Assembly (NCBI RefSeq): GCF_037126465.1
Contig: NW_026999296.1
Location: 1-64,000 of the forward strand
Direction of reading: 5' to 3'
Origin: Ornithodoros turicata
Lineage: Eukaryota > Arthropoda > Arachnida > Ixodida > Argasidae
DNA: 64,000 bases
Of the stretch, positions 21,124 to 32,770 are shown in pieces. The notes below the pieces were generated by a model that made no database searches, was not told the origin of the DNA, and saw only the letters and a list, made by a program, of their open reading frames with translations. The stretch's first letter is position 1, and each line of letters begins with the position of its first letter. The translations under genes and the position numbers were made by a program.

Positions 21124-21816
21124 CGGAAAAAAGTCCCAGTTTGACTTGGACCCCCCTGGTATATGTAAGAAACACTTATGCAGCACCTGGTGCAATGCAT
21201 TGCCACGGGGTACATTATTTCCCGTCCCTTGCTTTCCCCTTAAATGTGGTCACTGCATGCCAAGGTGCAACAAACTGAAGACGACACTACAGAGATACAG
21301 TTAAGAGGTGGGGACCTGATACTCACCGAGTTTGTTAAGAAAAGATCGATCAACACTCTCCGTACTGCGAGATAAAATCAACTGTCACCAATATGGTTCA
21401 ACAAAAATAAAAATAAACAATGTTGAGCTATGAAGTAGTACTGCATGGATGAAAACCGAGAAAAGGCAGACACAGGACTAGCCCTAATTCTGTGACTAGG
21501 CTCTGCATGCCGCTCTCTTGCTTTTTATAGTAGTGTCCCAGGGCGTATACTTCTCATTTCTGTTCCTCCTAAACATTTTTTTTCGAGACTTTTCGTGATA
21601 AAGCTGACCGCACATTGTCTCCACATACAGATACTTTATAAGAATTTTCTTTTCTTCTCAACTCTTTTCCCGAAGCATCATGTCTATTTTGATACTTCAT
21701 GAGCCGTGGTACGTTTCACTTCATTCGTCAACCCCATTCGGCTTTTTACTCTGAGTCCCATTTCCGTTTCTTTTTTTTGTGTGTGAAATAGACAAATTGA
21801 AATTGAAATTGACTAA
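21124..21816. other. No feature recognised
   Basis: Unique-looking A/T-rich sequence without coding signal. Confidence 0.4.
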
Positions 21817-22023
21817 TCCTTCCAAATCATTCCAGCTTTAAACAGCAGGTGTTACCTTTGGGATATCCTCTCCAACCTTCTCGACGCAGATATAACCGTT
21901 GTCACATGCAAAATCTATGAGCTGGAAAATAAGAAGCGCACTGATTTATATCATACACACCATTCTGCAAGAACAACACCAGTTGTTCTAACGACGGAAC
22001 AATACATAGAGCAGCTCCTCTAA
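21817..22023 (+). CDS. Possible coding exon or fragment, unidentified
   Basis: An open frame from 21817 reads SRCYLWDILSNLLDADITVV, then a charged ELENKKRTDLYHTH, ending at TAA 22021-22023. Composition is protein-like, but the length (68 codons) is short and no start codon or named family is seen. It may be a terminal exon (AACAG just upstream of GGTGTTACC) or a transposon remnant. Confidence 0.2.
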   Translation, partial: SFQIIPALNSRCYLWDILSNLLDADITVVTCKIYELENKKRTDLYHTHHSARTTPVVLTTEQYIEQLL

Positions 22024-22099
22024 GGCGCTCTCCTCATCACACAAAGCGTTACCAGAAATTTGTCACTTTTCGGCCCTCTTACGGTACTAGTATAGGGAC

Positions 22100-22728
22100 C
22101 TTTAGCGAGTTGTTTGTGCCCGAAACAAACGATCGATTCTGCCGATTCGAAAAGCGAATGGGAAGCGGTCTACAGAGACTGAGCAAGTCGGAAGAATCGT
22201 TCATCTCCCAAATTAATTCCAGATGAATTTGAGTAACAAGTGGACCTTTGGCGTCTCTTCTTGTCGTAAATATGACATATCGCAGTGCACTTTCAACGTT
22301 TTTTAGCAGTACAATGTGTTGCACATTATTCGCCTGCTTTAATTAGACATTGTGTTTGCTTTTAACTGCTGAGACTTTTAATACTGTTCATACTGTTTAC
22401 TAGTCACAACACCTCGTGTACTTGTAATCCGGAGTTTTGAACGCAAATTCGTTGCACAAGTGTTTTCCTTCTACATATTCCGCGAATGCGTCGCTCAAGT
22501 CATTTCAGATACAGTAAACGCCGCACTTATGCAACCTTGTACTGCTTTCAAGTACTGCAAACTTGCGAACGAAACTTCGGGAAAAGCCCACTTTGCGGAT
22601 CTCACAGCCTACACTCACCTTAATAAATGTACTGGAATCGAGCTTCTTGTGGAGGTCTTTGATAATTAGGGAACAGACCTTAAATATATGATTCGTAGAA
22701 CGTCCAATGGCCGTTGCCATAAACATCG
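22100..22728 (-). CDS. Two-exon fragment of an unidentified minus-strand gene (22728-22619, 22333-22100)
   Basis: First exon: acceptor TTTTCTCTGACAG, then 110 bp open in one frame (MFMATAIGRSTNHIFK, then VCSLIIKDLHKKLDSSTFIK), donor AAG/GTGAGT. Second exon: acceptor AAAGCAG at 22334, 234 bp (exactly 78 codons) open (LLKNVESALRYVIFTTRRDA..), donor AAAG/GTCCCT. The first exon ends and the second begins in phase 0, so they join in frame. The protein is not recognised. Weak points are the poor pyrimidine tract of the second acceptor and a nearby repeat edge (CACTTTTCGGCCCTC at 22068). Outer exons were not found. Confidence 0.35.
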
Positions 22729-22759
22729 CTGTCAGAGAAAAGAGAAATAATCAGAAAAT

Positions 22760-24295
22760 GTATGTCCGCGTTGGGCGAGTTTGCTCTTCACGACTCATAA
22801 CTGGATAGAGGCTGCAGCTTAAACAAAAAATGCGACCATAACATAAATAACGCAATATTTTTTCTTTTCTTTTTTTGTGATTACAAAGATGAAGTTGAAG
22901 AGCTATATTCCAGGGCTCTTCTTCCATTTTGTTCTGGCTGGGCCACCAAAGTGACTGGAGGAAGGAAATACAGGACGCCTCATGCTAGTTTTCGGGCACC
23001 GCGGCCTCCTTAAGCAGCTGCAGATACAAGGATACATCGCTGCCTTCATGCGTGTCGCCAGGACGCGAACAGCATAGTAGGCAGTACACTTCTTAATGGG
23101 ACAATTGAATTCAAAAAGAAGTTGCTCTCAAACGAAAGTCTGTGTCTCAATTGGTGCAATTCAAACGGAAATGTTTCACAGAACGCTAGTGCTTGGAACA
23201 GAAGAGGAATAAAACAGAGCCTTCCTTGACGGCAACAAATGGGATCGCCACGAGGGAAAGGTTGGCAGCATCCAATGAGACAGCAGGAGAAGCGCGCGCG
23301 TACTTATCGTGGGTATGTCAATATGGAACGGTTCCGATCGTAGTGTTCTCTATGTGCGCGGCATGATGCGCACTGTAGCATTTTCAGTACCGATTCACTG
23401 AATCACGCAGCTCACAGCAGCCCAAAGCTGTTCCCGCGAATGTTCCACTGACAACATTTATCCTCACGTCCTTCGATCAGCGACGCCAGTCCGGTTCCCA
23501 GTGCCGACTGTGTTTTTCACTGAAGAGTGTTCCATGGCGCGGCACGCGCGTGTACCCGCAGTATTGAGTAAACATGCCGATCCACGAGTTGAAACTACGT
23601 TCTCTGCTTAGCGCCGAAGCAAGCAAGGGTCCGGTATATTTTGATTGTGTAGGTACGTAACGGAGCTTTGAATTATGATAACAAGTACGAAAATAACACA
23701 GCCTGTGATGTAATTTGAAGTGAACTTGTTCTGTCTCTCTCTTCTTTTTTTTCTGTTTTCTTTTTTTTTTTTGAATTTTAGCGCCGCTTTAAAGACAGCA
23801 TGAGCTTGCCACAGGCTCAAATTGCTCGCGATTGGTGCGAAAGGGCGGTAATATTCCTCTCGTGTCCTCGGGTGATATGAAACTGTCGTTTTCATTGTCG
23901 ACATGTTTTTGTGATTTCGTGTGTTCTGTGATTTCGTGTGGCTCTCAGACCAAGCCCGGAGCTTCAAGTGCCTCTGTGGTCGTCCATATGTGGTCGTCGC
24001 CTCAGGCTGGCTGACATGATGATGACAAAAGGAACAGAAAGGGTACAAATGGAAACGGTTGTTGTTAGTCCTGGCAGGCACCCTCATGGGGTGACTGTGT
24101 GAGTAAACCCGTGCTTGTACCCATTTCCCCACACGGAGGTTTTTGGAGATATGAGCATTCGGTTCGTAATAAACAGTTTCTGTGTGAGATAACTTTCTAT
24201 CTCTTCCATCTACCCGGTTCCAACCCTCAGGATGATGATGTGCAGATTTGTGATCACAGGGCACCCACCACACTACAGGTTTTCCCGCTCATTTA
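22760..24295. other. No gene supported
   Basis: A 221-codon minus frame (24273-23608) is rich in His, Lys and Arg and crosses T-runs and a short direct repeat (GTGATTTCGTGTG at ~23910 and ~23928). It looks accidental. Nothing else is recognisable. Confidence 0.4.
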
Positions 24296-24410
24296 ATCCA
24301 TTGGTCACTCATTGTAATCGAACTGCTACGCAATTTAATCCACCGTTGAACCAAATTAACCAAACTTCCAACCAATTTAATGCAAGCGGTACCAATTTAA
24401 GTCAAGCAGC
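24290..24410 (+). repeat. Short dispersed repeat of CAATTTAATCC type
   Basis: CATTTAATCC, CAATTTAATCC, CAAATTAACC, CAATTTAATGC and CAATTTAAGTC occur at 15-25-bp intervals. The same GGATTAAA word on the other strand is frequent at 16650-16680 and 19977-20045. Confidence 0.45.
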
Positions 24411-25168
24411 ACGTACAAGCATGTGTATTCAGTCATGGAAATTGTAATGACTGAGACTTTCATGATTTCGCCAATGATGGTGAGCTTGACTCCTCATCCG
24501 GAAGCCCTGCAGACGTGCGAAAGGTACCAAAGTCAAAGAAGGTTGCATACTACTGCCGCATCTGCTGCTATGTCACTAAGCTATGACAACAAGCCTAGCG
24601 TCTTGGCACTGCGTCATGTACGTTTTTACAGGTACATTAGTGGTGCCCACAGCCAGTTCTTTTTTTTGTATTTGCAAATACCTTTACGTATTTGGTTCAA
24701 TTTAGGTTCAATCAAGGGTGCTACAACGGCAACACACACACACACACAAAATGGTGAACACTCTCGCTTCAGTGCGCTAAAGCTTTAGGTCGAGCTCATC
24801 ATTGTTTCAAATCAGTGCGAGAAGTGCGTGAGAAAAAGAATGATACGGCCCATCGGTGTTTATTTCCATGCTTCTGTGGATAAGCTATAAGCTGTGGATG
24901 GCACAGATACGGCCCAGGTATTTCGAACAAAAGCGAGGAGGAATAATTAAGAGGCGTGTCACCTATTGTTTTCCGCCGTAATTTGTGGTGGATATTTTCG
25001 AAGTGGATGTTTTCGCAATTATTTTACAACTTGCAAACAACCGCTGAAATTTCAATGAGTAGATACGCGCGCAACCAACGTTCTGGGGTACCATACTCTC
25101 TCCCTTCTTTTTCTCTACCAAGAACCAATTACGACTTTATACGTTTCCTCATCACCGCTTTCATAAAT

Positions 25169-27340
25169 GGGTGATTCCATCTCAACTCAGGCAAAGTGGT
25201 CTGGGTGATCATGATCAAAGTGATCTGGGTGATCAAAGTGATCATGAGTAATTTTTATCTAAAAAGTATACTTGTAGCCTGGCTCAGATTGAGAAGCGAA
25301 TTGATGAAGCATTTTCTTTCTAGTTTTCGTAGCTTCAGAGATCTACGGCAGATTCGACGCGATATTAGGCATAGCGATTACGGCGATTAACATATTTCGA
25401 ACGAACACGTTCACTGCTTTGAATTTTTTTCCTCGCACTCTCAGCTCTGTTGGCTTCTAGTGCTTGGCTTCTGTTCAACACGTGATTTTGTTATTTTGAA
25501 GCTAAAAGTACGCAAAGTTGATGGCGAACACGAAAATCTTTCATATTCTTGTGGCTATTGCAGCACTCGTGTACATGGCAGTGAAACGAGAACGGTGTCG
25601 CCGTGCAGCGGAGACTGAGCTCTATGATTCGATGTCAAAGTCAGGAGTCTAGGCCAGGTTGGTATCAGACGAGTCGGCGTCTACAACACGTGACATTTGA
25701 AAAAAGAATGCGATTTTTGAGCCCTCATATTTTAAAAACCCACCTCGAAAATTCTTCAAACTCCGAACGCGCATGCGTCCATATGCCATATTTGAGTGCA
25801 CAGAAATTCGAAGGTTTTTTTATTGCACAATAAAAGTTAGAGTGTGCAAAATTTTCAGTGTCGAACTATGGTGCGTGTAATGACCATGGAACCGCTGCGA
25901 GGAGTTCACTGGTCGATATTCGTGTTTTTCGTGACTCAGCGGACCGTTGTACACAAGGAGACGTCCCTCAGTTCGCATGGAAGTTTCTGTGTCCATCAGC
26001 GAGCACTTTGCCGTCTCATGAACCGCCAACCCTGCTAATGAAGAGCGAGGAGAGTAACAAGATCAACCCCACCCGAACTGGAGCCGTATCCGGTTTCAGG
26101 TACAAAACCCAAGATAGTTTCAAATCATTCCGAGAGTGAGTGCTTCCTCTACCTGTAGAGCAGTGATTTCGTTTGTAACAGCTGTGTTTTGACGCTGTTT
26201 CGACTGGCCGTTGCTTTACCGTCTGTGTCTTCGCTATGAACATGAAAGCAGGTAAAGACCGTGTCTACTCTGGGAATTACATGAACAGGCAAACACAGAA
26301 GATACATTTTCAAAGGAACTTCGCTCCTGTATCTTCGCTCGACGATCCGTTGATGAGAAACATTCTGATCTGTACGTGATTGAAACGTGCGCGAGTCGGA
26401 TTATCTTTGCCACAACTGCTAACGTAATCAGCGAAATGTAAATAAATAGTGTCTCAACTCAACTGGCATGGTCTAGAGAGATGAATATAAACATCGAAGT
26501 TTCATGCACGTACCGCGCAAAGGTTGACACATACACTCAATATACATTTCTCGAATGTCCTTGTTGAGCCATCGTGATGCTTTCGACGTCCTGAGGATAA
26601 TATTCGACTCTTTGGGTTCCCAAATAGTAGCACGAACAGCACGGGCGGGTGTCACAATAAAAACGTGAATATGGACCAGTTAGCTTCTCGCAGCGCTTGC
26701 ATGGTCATTACACGCATCGCAGTCAGACACTGAAACTTTGGCACGCTCTAACTTTTATTATGCAAGGAAAAAAAAAACCCTTCGATTCTCTGTGCACTCA
26801 CATATGATACAGAAACCGACCAAGTTTGAAGAATTTTCGAGGTGTTTTTTTTTAGACATGAGCGCTGAAAAACCTTTTTTTTTTCAAATGTCACGTGTTG
26901 TAGACGCCCCCATGCGTGACAACAACCTGGCTTAGACTCCTAAATTTGATGTCGAATTATAAAGCTCAGTCTCCGCTAGACGGCGATACCTTTCTCGCTT
27001 CACTGCCATGTACACGAGTGCCGCAATAGCCGCAAGAATAGGAGCAATTTTCGTCGTCGCCATCAACTTTGCATATTTTTAGTTGCAAAATAAAAAGATC
27101 CCCGCCGGAACTAAACCCAAGCACTGGGAGCCAACATACCTGACAGTGCGACGAAAAAAATCAAGGCCATGAATGTGTCAGTTGGAAAGATGTTGAACAC
27201 CAAAATCGATATGCTTGAAAGCGCGTCGGGTCTGCCATATTCTTTCGGATTTTTTCTCGGGAACTACGGACATCTATTGTTTCAATACAAATCACTGATG
27301 TTGTCCGGACCTCCTTGCCTGGGTTGAGATAGAATCACCC
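25169..27340. mobile_element. Foldback element, ~2.17 kb, with ~0.7-kb inverted arms
   Basis: The ends GGGTGATTCCATCTCAACTC and, on the other strand, GGGTGATTCTATCTCAACCC begin arms that stay alignable as inverted repeats to about 25940 on the left and 26680 on the right, with many small indels. Landmarks paired across the arms: GCCATGTACACGAGTGC (~27005) with GCACTCGTGTACATGGC (~25563), and CACGTGTTGTAGACG (~26890) with its inverse (~25680). Flanking AAAT (25165-25168, 27341-27344) may be a 4-bp target duplication. About 0.7 kb of unique centre holds no recognisable transposase. Class is unknown; a 4-bp duplication would fit Sola, among others. Confidence 0.75.
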
Positions 27341-27404
27341 AAATGTCTTAGGTCATTTTCTTGCAAGTCTTCCTTCAGTCTAGAAGTTCGAAATGCCACT
27401 TCAG

Positions 27405-27553
27405 ATAATACGAAGGGAACCCAGAGACAGGGGAAAGAAAACGCGAAACACACGATCTCACTGAGATCGTGTGTTTCGTGTTTTCTTTCCCCTGTCTCTG
27501 GGTTCCCTTCGTATTATCATGTACCAGCTCGCCTGCGCCCTTGCACTACTTCC
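27405..27553 (+). mobile_element. Hairpin-headed retroposon, copy 1
   Basis: The 56-nt arm 27405-27460 is the inverse of 27462-27517 with a single mismatch around one central base. Then follows CATGTACCAGCTCGCCTGCG and CCCTTGC. The insertion is flanked by 12-bp direct repeats ATGCCACTTCAG (27393-27404, 27554-27565), typical of LINE-driven retroposition. A related copy is at 55692-55831. Confidence 0.8.
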
Positions 27554-27586
27554 ATGCCACTTCAGCACTGTTCGCATGAATGGAAG

Positions 27587-28100
27587 CAGTGATGGGCAAA
27601 CTACCTCAAAGTTTTACTTCAAGTAAAGTATCGAGTACGTAACGCCTGTATTACTGTGAGTACAGCACGAAGTGCCATGCTACAAATTCAGTTAAAGTTA
27701 AGTACGAAGTCCTTTGCAAAGTATTTTGGGTGCTCATCAAGTACATTAAAAATGTTGGAAGCTCGCTGGACGTTTCAATACTTGGTTGTGAAAAAAAGTC
27801 AGATAATTATATTTCGACCTGTTACCTTTAGGAACATTTTAGCAAGCATTTTTTCAAAAGCTAGTTGGAGAACATGGGTAGTTTCATGCTGACCCATTAA
27901 TATGACGCGAACGACAGGTCTTTACGACCCAGCCTTGCGCTTGTATTGTCATTTGGGTACTTGACGAATTGAAAGGAAACTGCCGAAGAAAAGCACTTAG
28001 AGTACGATACCAATTATACAAGTTTAAATGTACTGATGTAAAGTACAAGTAGTGAAAAATTTACTTAAATACTGGGTATTTCAAGTACTTCGCATCACTA
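27587..28100. mobile_element. hAT-type MITE, 514 bp
   Basis: Termini CAGTGATGGGCAAA and TAGTGATGCGAAG (inverse of the right end) fit hAT ends. The flanks AATGGAAG and AATCGAAG form an 8-bp duplication with one difference. Internal sequence is rich in AAGTACTT-like words, as is common for these MITEs. It interrupts the open frame described at 28101-28637. Confidence 0.82.
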
Positions 28101-28637
28101 AATCGAAGCCATTACAAGAGTTACAGCTCTTCGCGACATTCTTCTGGACGAAATTTTGGGTATGGCATCTGCATCTGATGTAACATCTACAATATGACAT
28201 GCCCAAATACGACTCTGCATGTAACTGCCCAACAAAACACTCAAGCGATTCCCTTCTGAGAAGGACGTATTACCTGTCCTGGGGTCAACGTCGCAGACAT
28301 TGTAATGACCTGCAAGGGCCGTGCTGAGAGTCGAGAAGAGCCATAAGTAGAGCGCACCGTTTCTCTTCCCGAACATGTTGGCGGATAGCAGCTCTTCATT
28401 TGTCCCATACTGCTGCCGCACTGTATCCCAAGGCTTGCCTTTGCTACGCGCGCGTGCACCTGCTGAATGATCAAACATTAACACTGGCAAAGAGAGGCAC
28501 AGGCCTAGCATCACCTTGCATTGATAGCGCGATTCATATGGAAGGCTACCCTTTTTTTCTTCTCGCATTTCCCAGAAAACATCTATTAAGAAGTTAATGG
28601 ATTTTAGATAATTAGTCGTCCTGAATTTGAAAACCAT
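28101..28637 (-). CDS. Unidentified ORF interrupted by later insertions
   Basis: The minus frame opens at ATG 28637 and runs 179 codons (QYGTNEELLSANMFGKRNGA and HYNVCDVDPRTGNTSFSEGN are parts of it). It stops only because the hAT MITE supplies TAG at 28100-28098. On the far side of the MITE and of the hairpin-headed retroposon the same frame stays open for about 30 more codons (27578-27554, then 27392-27345) before a stop near the foldback element. It has a hydrophobic segment (MLGLCLSLPVLMF). The family is unknown; it could be host or an old transposon. Confidence 0.35.
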
Positions 28638-28734
28638 CTCCTACAGCACCTTCGCCTGCCGTATAGCCCACCTGCTAAAACGGCATATATTTGCTCTGCT
28701 CGTTTTTTTTTAATGAAAATTCTGTGACGCATAA

Positions 28735-28748
28735 AAAACACCCTGTAT
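28735..28748 (-). mobile_element. Isolated mariner-type MITE terminus
   Basis: AACACCCTGTATAAC is the right-end sequence shared with the CAGGGTGTT MITEs. A partner terminus is not apparent. A similar orphan terminus, AACACCCTGTATG, lies at 37307-37319. Confidence 0.35.
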
Positions 28749-28749
28749 A

Positions 28750-31639
28750 ACAGAATTAGACTTGTTGTTGGATGTATCGGCTAAGAATCCATTTCAATTA
28801 CGGAGACGAAATTAACGACAGCATGTTTTCTTCAACAACAGTATTTAAAAAAACAATAACATATATTTAGTTGTGATGAAATCCGTAAATTGATGTCATC
28901 GATTGATCGTAGATTGTACATATATCCGAGAGTAATGTGATTGAAGATTGAAAAGCCGTCTAAGGCAATTCTCACGATACGAAGAAAAGTAATCACATTT
29001 ACCAGCACAAGAAAGCAGATATTTTTAAAGGAGAAATAAAATTAAGCAGCTTGAGCCTAACACACGAAAATCGCGTGAGTGCAGGGAATTTTATGATCAC
29101 TCGCAGTAAGCGGGACAATTACTTTAGCGGTAACTGATGTCAAATGTTGTGGACAATCGGAGCCCAAAGCCTTGGATTCGAGTGGTCACACCCGATAAAT
29201 CACACTCGATGTCTCGCAGGCACACAGAAATGACAGCTCTCAAATAAATATATGGTTATTATAGCTGATACGTGCCTTTGCGTGGCCTTGCGCTTCCTTG
29301 ATTACTCTGCAGGTGCATTTTCCCATGGATGTCAAGGGCATCATCGCAGCTGAAGCACACAGATATTCTATCTGCCTTCGTGTTTGCAAAGACACCAGTG
29401 CTTTCGCGTACAATGCACCGAAAGTCGAGTGCAATAAGGGCGGATAGTATGGGCGTGGTCAATACTCTTTTGTTTCACGAGTCTGTTCAAGGCCTTCCAC
29501 CTACTCATCCACCCCTGTTACACTCGACTTTCAGTACATTGGGCTGCCTGGGACGCTTCAACCTTGTGACCTCGGTCGGTCTTTATGTCAGGGTTTGGCA
29601 GAATTCGAATATTTCTTATACCAAAGCGAATACCACTCGTCGCGTATTTAATCGGAACTCCAAATCGAACATGAAGAACATTTCGAATATGAGGCTTCTT
29701 TTTTTTTCAAACCGAGGGCATTCGAATTCAGAATCAGCCCGCGTAAACCGGATGTCTCACATAGGGTAGACAAAGCCAGTGTTGCTTCATAGGTAGACCT
29801 GTATCCGACGCACATATTGCGGGATTAAATCGGACGCTTTAGAGTGGTCATAACGCAATGAACTTGGTAAGACTTCCTTAAAGGTGAACTCAGCTGACCC
29901 CAGAGTATTTTTTTTTTCGGCTACGACATGTCCTGCAACAAATGAAACGAACGCACGGTGCAAGTCGTCTGTTCCTCGTACCTTCGAAGGACCCTGCAGG
30001 TGGTAAGTCATGGCGTCGCCTGTTCCCGTGGCATGTGACCCGTACCGTAGTCTGTGTAGACGGATACAAAGGAAAACATAAGTTTTCCAGAGCGAAAATA
30101 CAAAACAGGAACACAAAAATACGAAACTGCATGAACTATGGTAATCGGCACATGCATATCTTGTGGCATTCAATTAAACATTTTTTTAAAGCCTCGTTCA
30201 GGATTAAAGCTCAAGATCTTCCAATTGATCCACAATCTCTTACCATGTGGTAGCACCGACACTGTAGAAAATATATTCCGTCACAGTCACATGTGCAGCA
30301 TATATTGAGACATGCCATTGAGACATTGAGACATGAGACATTTAGACATGAGACATTGAGACAAGCCGTATGGTTTACGTGGTTGGTGTTCAGGCATAGA
30401 ACTTTAAAACTGAACGCTGGTGCAGGCTCTGGTTACCGCTGTGCGGCATACTGCACTTCCTGCTGCCATCCACAGGTTGTGAAAATTCGGCTAGAGGCAG
30501 GAATTGGTATATAGTAGGCTAAAGAGGATAACAATCGGGCTGTTTTTAGGTATATTTTAAAAGCGATAAAAACTTCAGTGTAGCGGACACAGGAGGACGA
30601 GACTTACACGGAGCACTGACTGACAAACAGACTTTTAATGCATTAGACACAGGCGTATATTACTCCTCTCACCGACCCCTAGTGGAAGCCAAGGCAGGCA
30701 CACTCAAAAACGGTTATCACACAAGCAACCCCCCCCCCCCGCCCCATAAACCCCGTCCTCCTGTTAGTTTTCAAAAAATTCCTGAATTTGATAAGTCAAC
30801 AACACGGAAGGCACGCTAACACAACTATTGCCTGCCTGTTTTACGAGTAAAGCTACTTTATAAAGAAGAACTCCTAACCTACGACTTTTAAGTAACACTT
30901 TCGTTTATCTTAACTGCGGCTCGCACATGGAACAAGTCCTTAAATGTTCAGCCTGCTTACCATAACCGTTTCCTTTCGAAGCTATATATTCCATCACGCG
31001 CACATTAAGTCGAAGAAGACAGTTGTTGATCTTAACGAGAGTAGGGAGCACCAGAGTCAATTACAGAACGAGGGAAGCCTCGGGTATGTATATGGTTCAG
31101 GGTCCAGAATATCGCGTTATGTACTGCTATACTAAGTGTGCTTTGGGGCTTTAAAATTCTGGAGAGGGTTTATCTGTTTGTTTGTTTTTACTTCCCCTCT
31201 CTTTACTTCTTCGAACGCTGCACGCATTGTAGATTTTGGAAAGTCTTGGAAACACAAACAAAAGAAAGAACTGAAGCAAGCGAGCTTAAATTGTGTCATG
31301 ATAGTTGTCGGAAACAGGACAGAAACAAACACATTTTCATTTTTTTACTATTATTTCCTCTTGTGGAGATCCCATCAAGCCATTAGACCAATAGGTCCTC
31401 ATGGTCCCATCAAACCGCTAAACTGCTAGTCCTGTCAGAGATGTCCGAAATTACGATAGGCGTATTGGCCTAATGGTTCATTAGGATTATCTCTGATGAA
31501 TTTTTTCAATCGGAACCCCTATACGCCGCTGCCGCCACGCTAGATGGAGGCAGCGGCGCTGATCTGTTGTAAAGGAACCCTGTCTGTCTGGTCCACCACG
31601 GTGGAAATTGTCACAGGCAGACTAGGATTTATTCGAAAA
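28750..31639. other. No gene supported; scattered repeat fragments
   Basis: Contains short open frames on both strands (29259-29462 -, 29329-29769 +, 29787-30173 -) with no recognised family. A GAGACATGAGACATT short tandem run is at ~30305-30365, and a poly-C run at ~30729. A minus-strand passage near 29440-29300 (ALIALDFRCIVRESTGVFAN) reads like protein but lacks supporting signals. Confidence 0.35.
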
Positions 31640-32770
31640 GAAAGTTTATCCCGTGCAGTCATCCTTTGAATCTATCTCCGTTGAGCATGCACATGATGTT
31701 GTTAGGAGCACGATTACAAATGCAGCTAGAAAGTCCATTCCACAAACCTCGTCCTCAGGCGTCCTAAACCTTGGTGGAGGAGCCATTGTCCAAAGGAGGC
31801 TCGAAGGAACAAAATTGTGCTTGGGGTATCTTCCGAAGCCACCCCGCTGCAGCAAATTTACTTAGGTTTAAGAAAACTCGGTCTCAACCATGATGGACAC
31901 GATGACAAGCCAAACGAGAATCTTGGAGGAACTTTATATCCACTCTAAACAATAACTCACCTTCCAAACTTGTATGGTACAAACTCAATAAGATCAAGGG
32001 TGATTACGCGAGCTTCTCTGTTCCATTGCTGCAAATAAATGGTGCACCCTCTCAGGCCATAGGGCAACAGGCAGACGCGCTCGGCGAGCACTTCCAAAGT
32101 ATGTCAAGCTCGTCGCAACATAGTCAAGGAGTTCCTAAAAATCAAAATTCAACACTGGGAAACAGAATATTTCGATGGGAACAGGGCACAAGCATGGGTA
32201 TAATATGCCATTTACCATGACTGAGCTGGAAATCATTTGTCAGAAGGGAGCATTGCCTGCTAGTCTTTATTGACTTAGAAAAAGCGTATGATACTGCGTG
32301 GCATTATGGTATCTTGCGAGGCCCTTGCTGTTTTGGAATCCGTGGTCGTAGGCTATGCTGCATCGTTGACTTTCTAGAAGGGAGAACATTCAGGGTTCAA
32401 CTTGGCAAGGGCTTGTCTCGCCCGTTTATTCAGGAAAACGGTGTTCCACAAGGCTCTGTACTGCATGTCACACTGTTGATTGTCAAAATTAATTCCTTTG
32501 CCAAGGTCATCTCCCGTTCTGTCGGTTATTCTTTGTAGGTGGACGATATTCAAATATGGTGCAGTTACATTGACCTCGGTCGATGCGAAAGGCAGTTCGC
32601 AGCGAACTATAAACTTTTAACTTTTAACTATAAACATATCTGTTTAATCTTTCCTCGCCACCCGGTCATATGGGCATACCCGGCAACGAACGTGCCGATG
32701 CAACTCCCACAGCCACAATTCCTTTTGACATGACTCCTTTCCACGTTCCTCCGCAGGACGATAAATAGAC
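31640..32770 (+). pseudogene. Internally deleted I-like non-LTR retrotransposon remnant
   Basis: Readable pieces in order: HAHDVVRSTITNAARKSIPQ (~31686), a linker region before reverse transcriptase; QQADALGEHF (~32065); reverse transcriptase core FIDLEKAYDTAWH (~32268), NGVPQGSVL (~32440), and VDDIQIWC (~32540), the catalytic-box equivalent; then an RNase H end, HMGIPGNERADAT (~32665-32705), in another frame. Presence of RNase H points to an I-type clade. Large deletions and frameshifts leave about 1.1 kb of a normal 3-4 kb coding region. Confidence 0.75.

Noticed and set aside
23608..24273. 221-codon minus-strand ORF
   Set aside because: Composition is dominated by repeats, T-runs and His/Lys/Arg stretches, with no domain, splice or polyadenylation support.
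27405..27517. Precursor microRNA hairpin
   Set aside because: The stem is too long and too perfect, and target duplications show it is part of a retroposon insertion.
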